Assembly (NCBI GenBank): GCA_963734275.1
Contig: CAVTGO010000017.1
Span: forward strand, 62,001-126,000
Reading direction: 5' to 3'
From: CAVTGO01 sp963734275
GTDB taxonomy: Bacteria; Actinomycetota; UBA4738; HRBIN12
Length of the DNA: 64,000 nucleotides
Of this stretch, positions 8,472 through 16,164 are shown piece after piece; position 1 is the first letter of the stretch, and each line of letters begins with the position of its first letter. The notes beneath the pieces are model-generated. The model was not told where the DNA came from and did not search any database. It saw nothing but the letters and a program-made list of their open reading frames with translations. The translations under genes and the position numbers were made by a program.

Positions 8472-9245
8472 CTACGACCGCTCGGCGAGGACCGCGAGGG
8501 CCATCGCCGGGTCGTTCGAGGCCACGGCGTCGACACCGCGGTCGAGGAGCATCCGCATGCCCTCTCGGTCGTCAACGGTCCAGGTACCGATCCGAACGCC
8601 CGCGGCGTGGGCCTCGTCGATGAATCCCGCGCCGGCGGGGATGAGCGCCCGCGTCCCGGGGAGCAGGAACGGGTGCCCCGCCGAGATCACGTGGGCGAGC
8701 GCTTCGCGCGGGTCGACGTGCTCGGTCGTCAGCAGGCCGGTCGGAACCCCGGGCGCGCCCGCTCGTGAGGCCGCGATCGAGCTCGGGTTGAACGAGATCA
8801 CGAGCACGGGCCCCGGGAATGCGGAGCGCTCGAGCTCCTCGTGGACCGCGCGGACGATCGCCTCGTCGGTCGAGTGGTTCGGCTCGCCCGGGACGTTCTT
8901 GATCTCCAGCGCCACGGCCGCCCGCCCCCGAGCCAGCTCGAGCACCTCCGCCAAGGATGGGACCCCGGCCGGTACCTCGGACGTGCCGGCGCTCAACCCG
9001 GCGATCCGCTGCGCGCTGAGCTCGTGGACCAGGCCGGTCCCGTCGGTCGTGCGGTCGACGCTCGGGTCGTGCATCACGACCGGCGTCCCGTCGGCCGAGA
9101 GCCGCACGTCGAGCTCGACGATCGACGCCCCCAGTTCGATCGCCGCCGCGAACGACGGGATCGTGTTCTCGGGATGGGTCGAGGACGCCCCACGGTGCGC
9201 CACGATCGCCGGGAAGGCGTCGACGGGGAACGACCGGTCGAGCAT
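8472..9245 (-). CDS. Glycerophosphodiester phosphodiesterase
   Basis: A 257-residue cytosolic GDPD with a TIM-barrel fold, splitting glycerophosphodiesters into glycerol-3-phosphate and an alcohol. The catalytic motifs are present: AHRGASSTHPENT (about 16-28) with the active His and Arg, IVELDVRLSADGTPVVMHD (about 40-58) with metal-binding Glu and Asp and the second His, and the late TWTVDDREGMRMLLDRGVDA strand-helix before the C-terminal SNDPAMAL. There is no signal peptide, so it acts on internal lipid-turnover products. The start is ATG at 9245; TAGGGT ends seven bases upstream, so a leaderless transcript is likely. It is the first gene of the GDPD-hypothetical-UdgB run. Confidence 0.93.
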   Translation of the reverse strand: MLDRSFPVDAFPAIVAHRGASSTHPENTIPSFAAAIELGASIVELDVRLSADGTPVVMHDPSVDRTTDGTGLVHELSAQRIAGLSAGTSEVPAGVPSLAEVLELARGRAAVALEIKNVPGEPNHSTDEAIVRAVHEELERSAFPGPVLVISFNPSSIAASRAGAPGVPTGLLTTEHVDPREALAHVISAGHPFLLPGTRALIPAGAGFIDEAHAAGVRIGTWTVDDREGMRMLLDRGVDAVASNDPAMALAVLAERS

Positions 9246-9266
9246 GCGGCCGACCCTACCAGCGCG

Positions 9267-9938
9267 TCAGACGAGGCTCGAGGGACAGAGGTGGTTGATC
9301 GGGCAGTCCTCGCACCGAGGTTTCCGAGCGACGCAGATCGCCCGCCCGTGATCGATCAGCACGTAGGTGAAGTCGAACCACTTCTCGCGGGGGATCAGGC
9401 CCATGAGGTCCCGCTCGATCTTGTCCGGGTCGGACTCCGCGCTGAAGCCGATCCGGTTCGCGAGCCGCTTCACGTGTGTGTCCACCGCGATCCCTTCGAC
9501 CGTTCCGTACGCGTTGCCGAGGACGATGTTCGCCGTCTTGCGGGCCACGCCGCGCAGCGTGATGAGGTCCTCCATCGTGTCGGGGACCTTCCCGTCGTAG
9601 ACCTCGACGATCCGCCGGCAGGCCTCGCGGATCGACGTCGCCTTCTGGTTGTAGAACCCCGTCGGCTTGATGTCCACCTTCAGCTCGTCCTCGGGGACCC
9701 GCAGGTAGTCCTCGGGGGTGCGGTACTTCTGGAAGAGCGTGGCGGTGACCTCGTTCACCTTCTCGTCGGTGCACTGCGCCGACAGGATCGTGGCAACCAG
9801 GCATTCCAGCGGCGTCGAGAAGTTCAGCGCCACCTTGGCGTCGGGGTACGTCTCCGAGAGGATCCGCACGACCTCGGGCGCCCGCTCCTCGATCGGGGCG
9901 TCGCGGCCGAGCGTCTTCCTCCCCTTCGGTTCACCCAC
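9267..9938 (-). CDS. nth: Endonuclease III (DNA glycosylase/AP lyase)
   Basis: A 223-residue base-excision repair enzyme for oxidised pyrimidines. The helix-hairpin-helix reads LITLRGVARKTANIVLG with the catalytic Lys in RKTAN (about 126), and the catalytic Asp lies in IAVDTHVKRLANR (about 144). The C-terminal [4Fe-4S] loop CVARKPRCEDCPINHLC has the exact C-x6-C-x2-C-x5-C spacing. The sequence after the GTG at 9938 gives the usual short N-terminus; longer upstream extensions would run into the S51 peptidase gene. It lies 8 bases downstream of that gene and is probably co-transcribed with it. Confidence 0.95.
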   Translation of the reverse strand: MGEPKGRKTLGRDAPIEERAPEVVRILSETYPDAKVALNFSTPLECLVATILSAQCTDEKVNEVTATLFQKYRTPEDYLRVPEDELKVDIKPTGFYNQKATSIREACRRIVEVYDGKVPDTMEDLITLRGVARKTANIVLGNAYGTVEGIAVDTHVKRLANRIGFSAESDPDKIERDLMGLIPREKWFDFTYVLIDHGRAICVARKPRCEDCPINHLCPSSLV

Positions 9939-9946
9939 GCCGGGCC

Positions 9947-10678
9947 TCAGCTCCCGAGCTCGAAGGGGAGGTCGACCGCGTCGCCGTCCCGGTAGCTCGC
10001 CCACTCGCCATCCCGGAGCACGTGGATCGCCTGGCGGCCCATCACGGTCCAGGAGCTGCCGTCGCCGACGAGCGCGGTCTCCTCTTCCAGCCCGACGAAG
10101 GCCTGACCGGGCCTCACGGACTCGACGATGAACCGGCTCGCTCCCGGGACCCACGTGTCCACGATGTCCCAGTGCGGCCCGAACAGGACGTCGCGGACGT
10201 AGCCGAGACCTGGCGCCCACATGTGCTCGAAGTCCTGGCTGTCCGAGTCGTACGTCATCTCGGTCAGGTAGGCGACGCCGGCGCTGCATCCCGCGTACGG
10301 GAGACCGGCCGCGTGCGCCGCGGTGAGCGCCTCCCAGAAGGGCGAGTCACGGAGGACCCCGGCCAAGCGTGCGGGGTTCCCGCCGGAGAAGAAGACCGCC
10401 GATGCGGACTCGAGCCGGGACACCAGGTCGTCGCGGTGCGCGTCCTGCGCCGTCTTCATCGGCAACACCTCGGCGGCGATCCCCAACGCGCGGTAGTGAT
10501 CGAGACCTTTGTTCGCCCAGAAGTCGAACGTCGTGTCGCCCTCGTGCGCGGCGGCGGTGGGGGCGATCAGCACGGGTCCGTCGGGGTTCCTCGAGCGCCA
10601 GAGCAGCCACCTCTCCACCGGCTCGGACCACGGGTCGAACTCCCCAGAACCGAGTAAGGCCATCCAGGGCGCGCTCAT
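9947..10678 (-). CDS. Peptidase S51 (cyanophycinase/peptidase E-like) family protein
   Basis: A 243-residue protein of the class I glutamine-amidotransferase-like fold. The nucleophile elbow is LPYAGCSAGVAYLTEM (about 128-143) with Ser in GCSAG, and FFSGGNPARL (about 98-107) matches the family motif before it. S51 members include aspartyl dipeptidase and cyanophycinase; nothing here fixes the substrate. The ATG at 10678 was chosen over the GTG at 10684 because it overlaps the stop of an upstream mini-ORF (ATGA) created by a 17-bp tandem repeat. The gene lies 56 bases downstream of the PIG-L deacetylase gene and just upstream of nth. Confidence 0.78.
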   Translation of the reverse strand: MSAPWMALLGSGEFDPWSEPVERWLLWRSRNPDGPVLIAPTAAAHEGDTTFDFWANKGLDHYRALGIAAEVLPMKTAQDAHRDDLVSRLESASAVFFSGGNPARLAGVLRDSPFWEALTAAHAAGLPYAGCSAGVAYLTEMTYDSDSQDFEHMWAPGLGYVRDVLFGPHWDIVDTWVPGASRFIVESVRPGQAFVGLEEETALVGDGSSWTVMGRQAIHVLRDGEWASYRDGDAVDLPFELGS

Positions 10679-10725
10679 GGCCACCGCGGGGTCATCGCCA
10701 CCGCGGGCTCATCGCCACGACGAGC
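10675..10725 (-). repeat. Three tandem 17-bp units, each carrying an ATG, upstream of the S51 peptidase
   Basis: Units lie at 10675-10691, 10692-10708 and 10709-10725. The first two differ at 2 positions and the third is more diverged at its 3' end. On the minus strand each unit carries ATG. Because 17 is not a multiple of 3, the upstream ATGs open six-codon frames, MSPRWR and MTPRWP. Each ends in a TGA that overlaps the next ATG, the last being the peptidase start at 10678. This reads as a duplication of the start region, giving two mini-ORFs coupled in series to the gene. Confidence 0.8.
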
Positions 10726-10733
10726 TCACTTCG

Positions 10734-11444
10734 TCACGCCTTCTCCGCACCCAGGCGGAACACCTCGTCGGCCATCGCCCCGCGGAAGATGTCCTCCCCG
10801 AAGGCCTCGACCATCGCTCCCACCTGGCTCACGTGTTCCTCGATCGCCTTGAGCTTCAGCTCGAGGTCCGCGGGCGGGAGCTCGTACACGATCGCCGCCT
10901 CGTCGCGCGGGGTCACCGGCGGTGTCCCGGGGCGGAACACGTCGAACCGGTTGTACACCGGCACCCACTGCGCGGCCCACTCGGGCGTGGTCGTCGCGTA
11001 GTAGAGCTTGGAGCCGGGCTTCCCCACCTCCTGGTGGGCACGGGTCGACCAGTCGCTCACGGACATATGCGCGACGTGACCGGTCATCCCGTCCGGCCCG
11101 AACGTGAGGATCGAGTCGGGCTGGACCTCCTCGACCAGCGCCCGTACAGGCCCGTACTGCGACCCGTCGAGCGGGGTGTCCATGTCCACGTCCAGAGCGT
11201 CGAGCCAATGGTGCTCGGTCACGCCGAGGATGGCCAGGCTCCGCTCGAGCTCCGCGGTACGCACCGCGCCCATGGTCGCCGAGGGCCACGCCTCCTCATC
11301 CATCGAGCCACCTTCGCCGCGTGTGGCCGTGACGCAGACGACGCGCGAGCCGTAGCGGATCGCTCGGGCCATCAGCCCGGCCATCAGGTAGGTCTCGTCG
11401 TCCGGGTGCGCCCAGACGCCGAGCAGGGTCCCCAGCTCGTCCAT
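10734..11444 (-). CDS. PIG-L/LmbE-family deacetylase
   Basis: A 236-residue zinc-dependent N-deacetylase of the MshB/Mca/LmbE type. The metal and catalytic motif VWAHPDDETYLMAGLMA (about 10-26) is followed by VTATRGEGGS (about 38-47) and a downstream HVAHMSVSDWSTRAH segment with the third zinc-ligand His region (about 124-138). Family members deacetylate N-acetylglucosamine-type substrates, such as GlcNAc-inositol and mycothiol conjugates. Which applies here cannot be read from the sequence, though an RsrA/SigR pair lies 1 kb away. The ATG at 11444 is 3 bases downstream of the PAS protein stop, so the two are in one transcript. Confidence 0.85.
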   Translation of the reverse strand: MDELGTLLGVWAHPDDETYLMAGLMARAIRYGSRVVCVTATRGEGGSMDEEAWPSATMGAVRTAELERSLAILGVTEHHWLDALDVDMDTPLDGSQYGPVRALVEEVQPDSILTFGPDGMTGHVAHMSVSDWSTRAHQEVGKPGSKLYYATTTPEWAAQWVPVYNRFDVFRPGTPPVTPRDEAAIVYELPPADLELKLKAIEEHVSQVGAMVEAFGEDIFRGAMADEVFRLGAEKA

Positions 11445-11447
11445 CGG

Positions 11448-11834
11448 CTAGTCCCCCACCTTCCGCACGAAGTGATACGCGACCGTGTGCCCACCGAAGG
11501 TCAGCGGGATCATCTCGGTTTCCGCCTGGAACACCGAACCATCCTTGCGGACGCCTCTGAAGCGGAACGAGACGGGGAACGCGAGCTCTTGCACGCGGTT
11601 CCAGTAGTTCCAGGAGAACTGCCCCTGATCGTCCTCGTGCACGATCCGCTGGAGCAGGTTGGGCGAGTTCTCGAGCTCATCCACGGTGTACCCGAACAGC
11701 TCGGCCAACTTCGGGTTGCACGTCCAATGCTCCTCGTCGAGCCAGACGTACACGCCGTCGGGACTCGACGCGAAGATCGGGCCGAGGTGTTCGGCCAGCT
11801 GCGGGACCACATCCTCGTGGGCGACGGGCTCCAC
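11448..11834 (-). CDS. Single PAS-domain protein
   Basis: 128 residues forming one PAS fold: FASSPDGVYVWLDEEHWTCN (about 22-41), AELFGYTVDELEN, the linker RIVHEDDQGQFSWNYW, and the terminal strands with FRGVRKDGSVFQAETEMIPL. No kinase, cyclase or DNA-binding domain follows, so it is a stand-alone sensor or partner module. PAS domains bind haem, flavin or small ligands; no ligand is evident. The start GTG at 11834 was chosen because a GGAGGAGGT ribosome-binding site lies just upstream. It leads into the PIG-L gene after 2-3 bases. Confidence 0.75.
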   Translation of the reverse strand: MEPVAHEDVVPQLAEHLGPIFASSPDGVYVWLDEEHWTCNPKLAELFGYTVDELENSPNLLQRIVHEDDQGQFSWNYWNRVQELAFPVSFRFRGVRKDGSVFQAETEMIPLTFGGHTVAYHFVRKVGD

Positions 11835-11905
11835 TAGACCTCCTCCTCCGGCTCGCGTGCGGCGCACATCCTAGCGAGGTACGCACCCCGCCGTGTGAAA
11901 GGAGG

Positions 11906-11928
11906 AACGGCCCCGGGAGGGGGCCGTT
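11906..11928 (-). terminator. Stem-loop between the 62-residue zinc protein and the PAS gene
   Basis: A perfect 9-bp stem (11906-11914 with 11920-11928) closes a 5-base loop. On the minus strand it follows the stop of the 62-residue gene by 35 bases and precedes the PAS gene's ribosome-binding site. The tract after it is CCTCCTTT, not a clean U-run, so it may be a weak intrinsic terminator or a 3'-end stabiliser. Confidence 0.55.
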
Positions 11929-11962
11929 CTCCGTTCCCGCGCGAGGGAGGTACGCGGGATGC

Positions 11963-12151
11963 CTAGGAGCGATCGGTTCGCATGCGTTTGCCCCGATAGT
12001 TCGGGAAGACGACATCGGCGTGCTGCCAGCAGCGCTCGCGCGCGTTGTAGATCGAGAGCTTGGTGGTGCATCCGGGGTGGGCACAGGTCCGATCCGCGTC
12101 CTCGGTACGTGAGGCCGGCGGCAGGTTGCCGGGGCGCGTTCCCTTGGTCAC
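11963..12151 (-). CDS. Small zinc-finger-like protein
   Basis: 62 residues with CAHPGC (about 23-28) and, 12 residues later, CWQH (about 41-44). This C-x4-C-x12-C-x2-H pattern suits one zinc site. The rest is basic and polar. The start is GTG at 12151 behind AAGGAGGT, one of the strongest ribosome-binding sites in the window, which supports expression. It lies 85 bases downstream of rsrA on the same strand and could belong to the sigR transcript. No function is known to me; a nucleic-acid-binding or redox-sensitive zinc role is only a guess. Confidence 0.65.
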   Translation of the reverse strand: MTKGTRPGNLPPASRTEDADRTCAHPGCTTKLSIYNARERCWQHADVVFPNYRGKRMRTDRS

Positions 12152-12236
12152 GACGGACCTCCTTCGCGGAGGTATTCGACGCGACCGATCGCCGGGTTCG
12201 TGCTCGGGTCGGACGGTACCGGTCGGAGCGGCCGGG

Positions 12237-12497
12237 TCAGGCGTCCCGGGGGTCGTGGTGATGGCGAGTGGCCGCCGAACGGATCCTCTCGACCAGCTCG
12301 GCCGGTATCTCGTAGCAGCCGCACGAGTCCCGCAGCATCTCCTTCAGGCGGCGCTGGAACTCCGAGTGCCCCGTGCAGGGGTCGCACCCTCCGAGGTGTG
12401 TCTCGACCTCAACGCGCGCTGCGCCCACGAGCTCCCCGTCGAGGTAGAGCTCGATCTGACGAAGCACGTGCTCGCATTCAATCGGTGACAAGTCCAC
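12237..12497 (-). CDS. rsrA: Zinc-binding anti-sigma factor, RsrA-like
   Basis: An 86-residue ZAS-family anti-sigma factor. The signature H-x3-C-x2-C is present as HLGGCDPC (about 34-41), with the upstream Cys in [11 protein letters not shown] (about 8) as further ligand. A C-terminal helix [11 protein letters not shown] follows SCGCYE. In Streptomyces RsrA holds SigR until disulfide stress forms a disulfide and expels zinc. The GTG at 12497 lies inside the end of sigR, with a 20-base overlap, so the pair is translationally coupled and made in fixed proportion. The short length matches mycothiol-system anti-sigma factors. Confidence 0.9.
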   Translation of the reverse strand: MDLSPIECEHVLRQIELYLDGELVGAARVEVETHLGGCDPCTGHSEFQRRLKEMLRDSCGCYEIPAELVERIRSAATRHHHDPRDA

Positions 12498-13065
12498 GCT
12501 CCCGTACCGTTTCCCACAACGCCTTCTGGAGGGCTTTCCTTCCCCGGTGCAGTCGGGACATCACGGTCCCGATCGGGATCCCGAGGATCTCCGCGATCTC
12601 CTTGTAGCTGAACCCCTCGACGTCCGCCAGCAGAACGGCCATCCTGAAGCCCTCGGGGAGCTCTTCGAGCGCCCGTTGCACGTCCTCGTCCGGGATCCTC
12701 TCGAGCACCTTGGTCTCGGCCGAGGCCTCGACCCCCGCCTCGCCGATCTTGTCGTACAGGTACCAGTCCTCGATGTCGTCCTCGGGCACGGTCAGCGGCT
12801 CTCGCTGCTTCTTGCGGTAGGAGTTGATGAAGGTGTTCGTCAGGATCCGGTACATCCAGGCGCGCAGGTTCGTGCCCTCCTGGAAACCGCCGAAGCCTCT
12901 GAACGCCCGCAGGTAGGTCTCCTGCAGCAGGTCCTCGGCATCCTGAGGGTTGCGGGTCAGCCGGAGGGCGGCGCCGTACAGGTTGGGCAGGATCGGCAGG
13001 ACGTCGCGCTCGAAGCGCTCCCGGAGCGCGGGGTCCTCGGGCGGGGCGGCGGGGCTACGTGCCAC
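12478..13065 (-). CDS. sigR: ECF RNA polymerase sigma factor, SigR/SigH-like
   Basis: A 195-residue group IV sigma factor. Region 2 includes [20 protein letters not shown] and [11 protein letters not shown] (about 28-58), with [20 protein letters not shown] (about 68-87) at region 2.4. Region 4 reads [20 protein letters not shown] and [20 protein letters not shown] (about 135-175), the promoter -35-binding helix-turn-helix. This form, with the adjacent ZAS protein, is the thiol-stress sigma factor SigR/SigH/RpoE type of actinobacteria, which drives thioredoxin, thiol and protease genes. Start is GTG at 13065. It is divergent from ftsH across 138 bases. I found no SigR-type GGAAT/GTT promoter there, so autoregulation is not shown. 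Confidence 0.92.
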   Translation of the reverse strand: MARSPAAPPEDPALRERFERDVLPILPNLYGAALRLTRNPQDAEDLLQETYLRAFRGFGGFQEGTNLRAWMYRILTNTFINSYRKKQREPLTVPEDDIEDWYLYDKIGEAGVEASAETKVLERIPDEDVQRALEELPEGFRMAVLLADVEGFSYKEIAEILGIPIGTVMSRLHRGRKALQKALWETVRERGLVTD

Positions 13066-13163
13066 CGCGCCCCTCGGGGCGGCTCATGCTCATCGTGCGT
13101 ACCTCCGTGGCGCCGGCTACGGGCGGCCGGCGCCCACAGTATGGCCCATCGTCGCCACCTCTC

Positions 13164-13200
13164 CCCATCCCCGCGATGTCGGTCGGCGAACGGGGATGGG
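13164..13200 (+). promoter_or_regulatory. Hairpin covering the ftsH ribosome-binding region
   Basis: Ten bases at 13164-13173 (CCCATCCCCG) are perfectly complementary to 13191-13200 (CGGGGATGGG), with a 17-base loop. The right arm holds the purine-rich Shine-Dalgarno region and ends 3 bases before the ATG at 13204. If the transcript starts upstream of 13164, the structure would hide the ribosome-binding site. A temperature- or protein-responsive switch is possible for a stress protease, but the regulatory role is inference. Confidence 0.5.
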
Positions 13201-13203
13201 AAG

Positions 13204-15240
13204 ATGAAACCCATGGCGAACGACGAGAAGCGGCGCGGCCGGTGGCAGGGATTCGACCTCGGTGGAGGGAGCTCCTCAGGCGAGCCCCGGCGTATGCGCA
13301 CATCGCCGTGGGTGTGGGTGCTCGGGTTCCTGGTGGTCCTGATCCTGTTCAACTACATCGCCGCTCCCCGACCCACGGTTCTCACCTACTCGGACTTCCT
13401 GGAGAAGGTGGAATCCGACACCATCGTCGGGACGCTCGAGATCTCGGCGACGTCGGTCTCCGGCCGGTTCCAGCTGGGCTCGGAGGTCGAGGGTTTCACC
13501 TCGACGATCCCACCGATCCTGCAGGGCACGTCCCAGCTCACCGAGCTCTTGAACGAGAAGGGCATCAGCTACACGGGCGTCACACCGAGCGGGTTCCAAA
13601 GCTTCCTGATCGGATGGGTGGCGCCGCTGCTCCTGTTCGGGCTCCTGTGGTTCTTCCTCGTGCGCCGGATGAGCGGCGCGCAGACCGGCGCGGCCCTCAA
13701 CCTCGGGCGCAACAAGGTCAAGATCTATGACCGCAAGGAGATGAAGACCACCTTCGCCGACGTCGCCGGCGTGGACGAGGCGAAGGTGGAGCTCCGCGAG
13801 ATCGTTGACTTCCTCAAGAACCCGAAGAAGTACCAGCGCCTGGGCGGACGGATCCCCAAGGGCGTGCTGCTCCTCGGCCCCCCCGGTTGTGGGAAGACCC
13901 TCCTCGCTCGAGCTGTGGCCGGTGAGGCCAACGTGCCGTTCTTCTTCATGAGCGGCTCCGAGTTCGTCGAGATGTTCGTCGGCCTCGGCGCCGCGCGCGT
14001 GCGCGAGCTCTTCCAGCAGGCTAAGGAGAAGGCGCCGGCCCTGGTGTTCCTCGACGAGATCGACACGATCGGCAAGGGACGGGCCGGGGCCATGGGTGCC
14101 GGGTTCGGCGGCCACGACGAGCGTGAGCAGACGCTGAACCAGCTGCTGGTCGAGATGGACGGCTTCGACGCGAGCAAGGGCGTCATCATCATGGCGGCCA
14201 CGAACCGCCCCGACGTGCTGGATCCGGCCCTCGTTCGCCCTGGCCGGTTCGACCGGCAGGTGGTCGTCGACCGCGCCGACCTGAAGGGGCGGGAGGAGAT
14301 CCTCCGGGTCCACGCCCGCGGCGTGGCCCTGGATCCCAGCGTCGACCTGCGGATGCTGGCGGCCCGGACGCCCGGTTTCACGGGTGCCGACCTCGCGAAC
14401 GTCGTGAACGAGGCGGCCCTCCTCGCCGCCCGCCGGGAGAAGGACGCCGTCTCGATGGCCGAGCTGGAGGAAGCGATCGACCGGACCGTCGCGGGCCTCG
14501 AGCGCAAGAGCCGCGTGATGTCGGACAAGGAGAAAGAGCGGGTCGCCGTCCACGAGATGGGTCACGCGCTCGTCGCGCTGACGGCTCCTACCGCCGACCC
14601 CGTGCACCGCGTCTCGATCATCCCGCGCGGAGCGGCCGCACTGGGCATGACGATGCAGCGGCCGCTCGAAGATCGCTACCTGCTCACCGAACCCGAGCTG
14701 AAGGACCGCCTCGCCGTGCTCCTCGGCGGTCGCAGCGCGGAGGAGATCTTCTTCGACAACGTGATCTCCACCGGGGCCCAGAACGACCTCGAACGGGCCA
14801 CCGAGATCGCGCGCGCCATGGTTGCCGAATATGGGATGAGCCCGAAGGTCGGGCCCCTGTCGTTCGGCTCCGATGGGATGCGCGGCGCCGGGCTTCTCTT
14901 TCCCGGACCCTCGCACGAGCTCTCGGACGATCTCGCCGCGTTGATCGACGAGGAGGTCGCTCGCCTCGTGAACCAAGCGCACGAACGAGCGACCGACGTC
15001 CTCACGCAGTACCGCCACTTCCTGGAACAGATGTCGCAGATCCTGATCCAGACCGAGGTGATCCACGGGCCAGACCTGCTCGCCTACTTCGACGGCACGA
15101 AGCCGATCCCGACGATCGAGGAGCTGCAGGAGGTATCCGACGCCGAGCGCGTGACCGCCGACGCCGAGCGCCTTACCGCCGACGCCGACGCCGACGCCGG
15201 CCCGTCCGGACCGGACATCGTCGTTCAGCCTCCCGCGTAG
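13204..15240 (+). CDS. ftsH: ATP-dependent zinc metalloprotease FtsH
   Basis: A 678-residue membrane-anchored AAA protease for membrane and regulatory protein turnover. Two transmembrane helices (about 38-58 and 136-155) flank the extracytoplasmic domain. The AAA module has Walker A GPPGCGKT (about 226), Walker B LVFLDEID (about 280), and the second-region [20 protein letters not shown]. The protease zinc motif is HEMGH (about 450-454), where HEAGH is usual; HExxH is intact, so activity is expected. The C-terminus ends in an acidic Asp-Ala repeat. ATG 13204 or in-frame ATG 13213 could be used; both lie behind GGGGATGGGAAG. It is divergent from sigR, linking it by position to stress control. 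Confidence 0.95.
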   Translation: MKPMANDEKRRGRWQGFDLGGGSSSGEPRRMRTSPWVWVLGFLVVLILFNYIAAPRPTVLTYSDFLEKVESDTIVGTLEISATSVSGRFQLGSEVEGFTSTIPPILQGTSQLTELLNEKGISYTGVTPSGFQSFLIGWVAPLLLFGLLWFFLVRRMSGAQTGAALNLGRNKVKIYDRKEMKTTFADVAGVDEAKVELREIVDFLKNPKKYQRLGGRIPKGVLLLGPPGCGKTLLARAVAGEANVPFFFMSGSEFVEMFVGLGAARVRELFQQAKEKAPALVFLDEIDTIGKGRAGAMGAGFGGHDEREQTLNQLLVEMDGFDASKGVIIMAATNRPDVLDPALVRPGRFDRQVVVDRADLKGREEILRVHARGVALDPSVDLRMLAARTPGFTGADLANVVNEAALLAARREKDAVSMAELEEAIDRTVAGLERKSRVMSDKEKERVAVHEMGHALVALTAPTADPVHRVSIIPRGAAALGMTMQRPLEDRYLLTEPELKDRLAVLLGGRSAEEIFFDNVISTGAQNDLERATEIARAMVAEYGMSPKVGPLSFGSDGMRGAGLLFPGPSHELSDDLAALIDEEVARLVNQAHERATDVLTQYRHFLEQMSQILIQTEVIHGPDLLAYFDGTKPIPTIEELQEVSDAERVTADAERLTADADADAGPSGPDIVVQPPA

Positions 15241-15243
15241 CGC

Positions 15244-16164
15244 TCAGACCTCGCCTGGCGGTTCGCTCACCAGCAGGTCGGTCCGGCCCCGGAACCGCTC
15301 GAGGAATCGGTAGTAGTTCCGTTTGGAGAGACGGTCTCGCTCGGCCGGCTCGGTCGCGTTCCACATCCGGTGCTCGTGCTTCCTGATCGGCACGTCGACC
15401 ACGACGGCGCGCCGGCCTGCGTCGCGGATACGGAACGAGCAGTCGATGTCGGCGGTGCGGTACCAGCGGAACCTCTCGTCGAACAGACCGGCGTCGCGGA
15501 GCACGTCGCGTCGGAACGCCATCAGGTATCCCTCGACGGCGTCGACCTCCCGTCGCAGACCGACCCCGGGCGATGCTTCGAACTCCCGTAGGTCGCGCGA
15601 CACGATGCCGAACGGACCGCACACCCCGATAGCGTCGTCCGCGAGAACGGCCTCGAGCGGGCCGAAAACGTCGCCGGTCGGCTCGATGGATCCGTCCACG
15701 ACGAGGACCACCCGTCCGCGCGAGCGTCGGAGGCCGGCGTTGCGCGCAGCGCCCCAGCCCGTCCCTTCCTCGAGCGCCACGACCTCGACGTCGTCGCCGA
15801 ACTCGCCCGGGTCGCCACGCGTAGCGTCCGCCACCACGTACTGCACGGCCCGCCCGCCGGCGTAGATCCGGAACGCGTCCAGCGCCCGCAGCACGTCCTC
15901 GGGCCAACCCTCGACGACCCAGTGGATGGACACGTCGGCCGTGGCCTGCTCCTCGAGGACGCTCGGGACGTCGGCGGGGCGCACACGGGGCGGCGCTGCG
16001 GGCTCGAGGGGCTCGAACGCCGGTCCGGCGGCGGCGTCGACCACGCGATAGCCGAGCTCGGCGATCCGTTCACGAAGCTCGTCGGCCGCCACGAAGTCTC
16101 TCCGGGCGCGCGCGGCGTCCCGCTCGGTGACCAACCGCTCCACCTCGTGCTGCACGTCGCTCAC
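15244..16164 (-). CDS. Fusion of a CysS C-terminal-like helical segment with a family 2 glycosyltransferase domain
   Basis: 306 residues. The first 45 read like the C-terminal helical tail of cysteinyl-tRNA synthetase (ERDAARARRDFVAADELRE, then RIAELGYRVVD). From about residue 75 the sequence is a GT-A glycosyltransferase: VSIHWVVEGW, ARNAGLRRSRGRVVLVVDGS (about 141-160, with the donor-binding Asp), ADDAIGVCGPFGIVSRDL, and FDERFRWYRTADIDCSFRIR (about 227-246) like the GT2 acceptor/metal region. The glycosyltransferase acceptor is unknown. GTG at 16164 overlaps the upstream hydrolase stop (GTGA). The fusion is unusual; the tail may act as a tRNA- or protein-binding helix pair. Confidence 0.72.
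   Translation of the reverse strand: MSDVQHEVERLVTERDAARARRDFVAADELRERIAELGYRVVDAAAGPAFEPLEPAAPPRVRPADVPSVLEEQATADVSIHWVVEGWPEDVLRALDAFRIYAGGRAVQYVVADATRGDPGEFGDDVEVVALEEGTGWGAARNAGLRRSRGRVVLVVDGSIEPTGDVFGPLEAVLADDAIGVCGPFGIVSRDLREFEASPGVGLRREVDAVEGYLMAFRRDVLRDAGLFDERFRWYRTADIDCSFRIRDAGRRAVVVDVPIRKHEHRMWNATEPAERDRLSKRNYYRFLERFRGRTDLLVSEPPGEV

Noticed and set aside
10675..10725. Possible CRISPR-like array
   Set aside because: The three 17-bp units are directly abutting with no spacers; a tandem duplication explains them.
13066..13203. SigR-type promoter (GGAAT...GTT) between sigR and ftsH
   Set aside because: Looked for on both strands; no GGAAT-like -35 element is present in the 138 bases.
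13276..15066. Minus-strand frame of about 596 codons opposite ftsH
   Set aside because: Complementary-strand artefact; FtsH motifs on the plus strand are complete.
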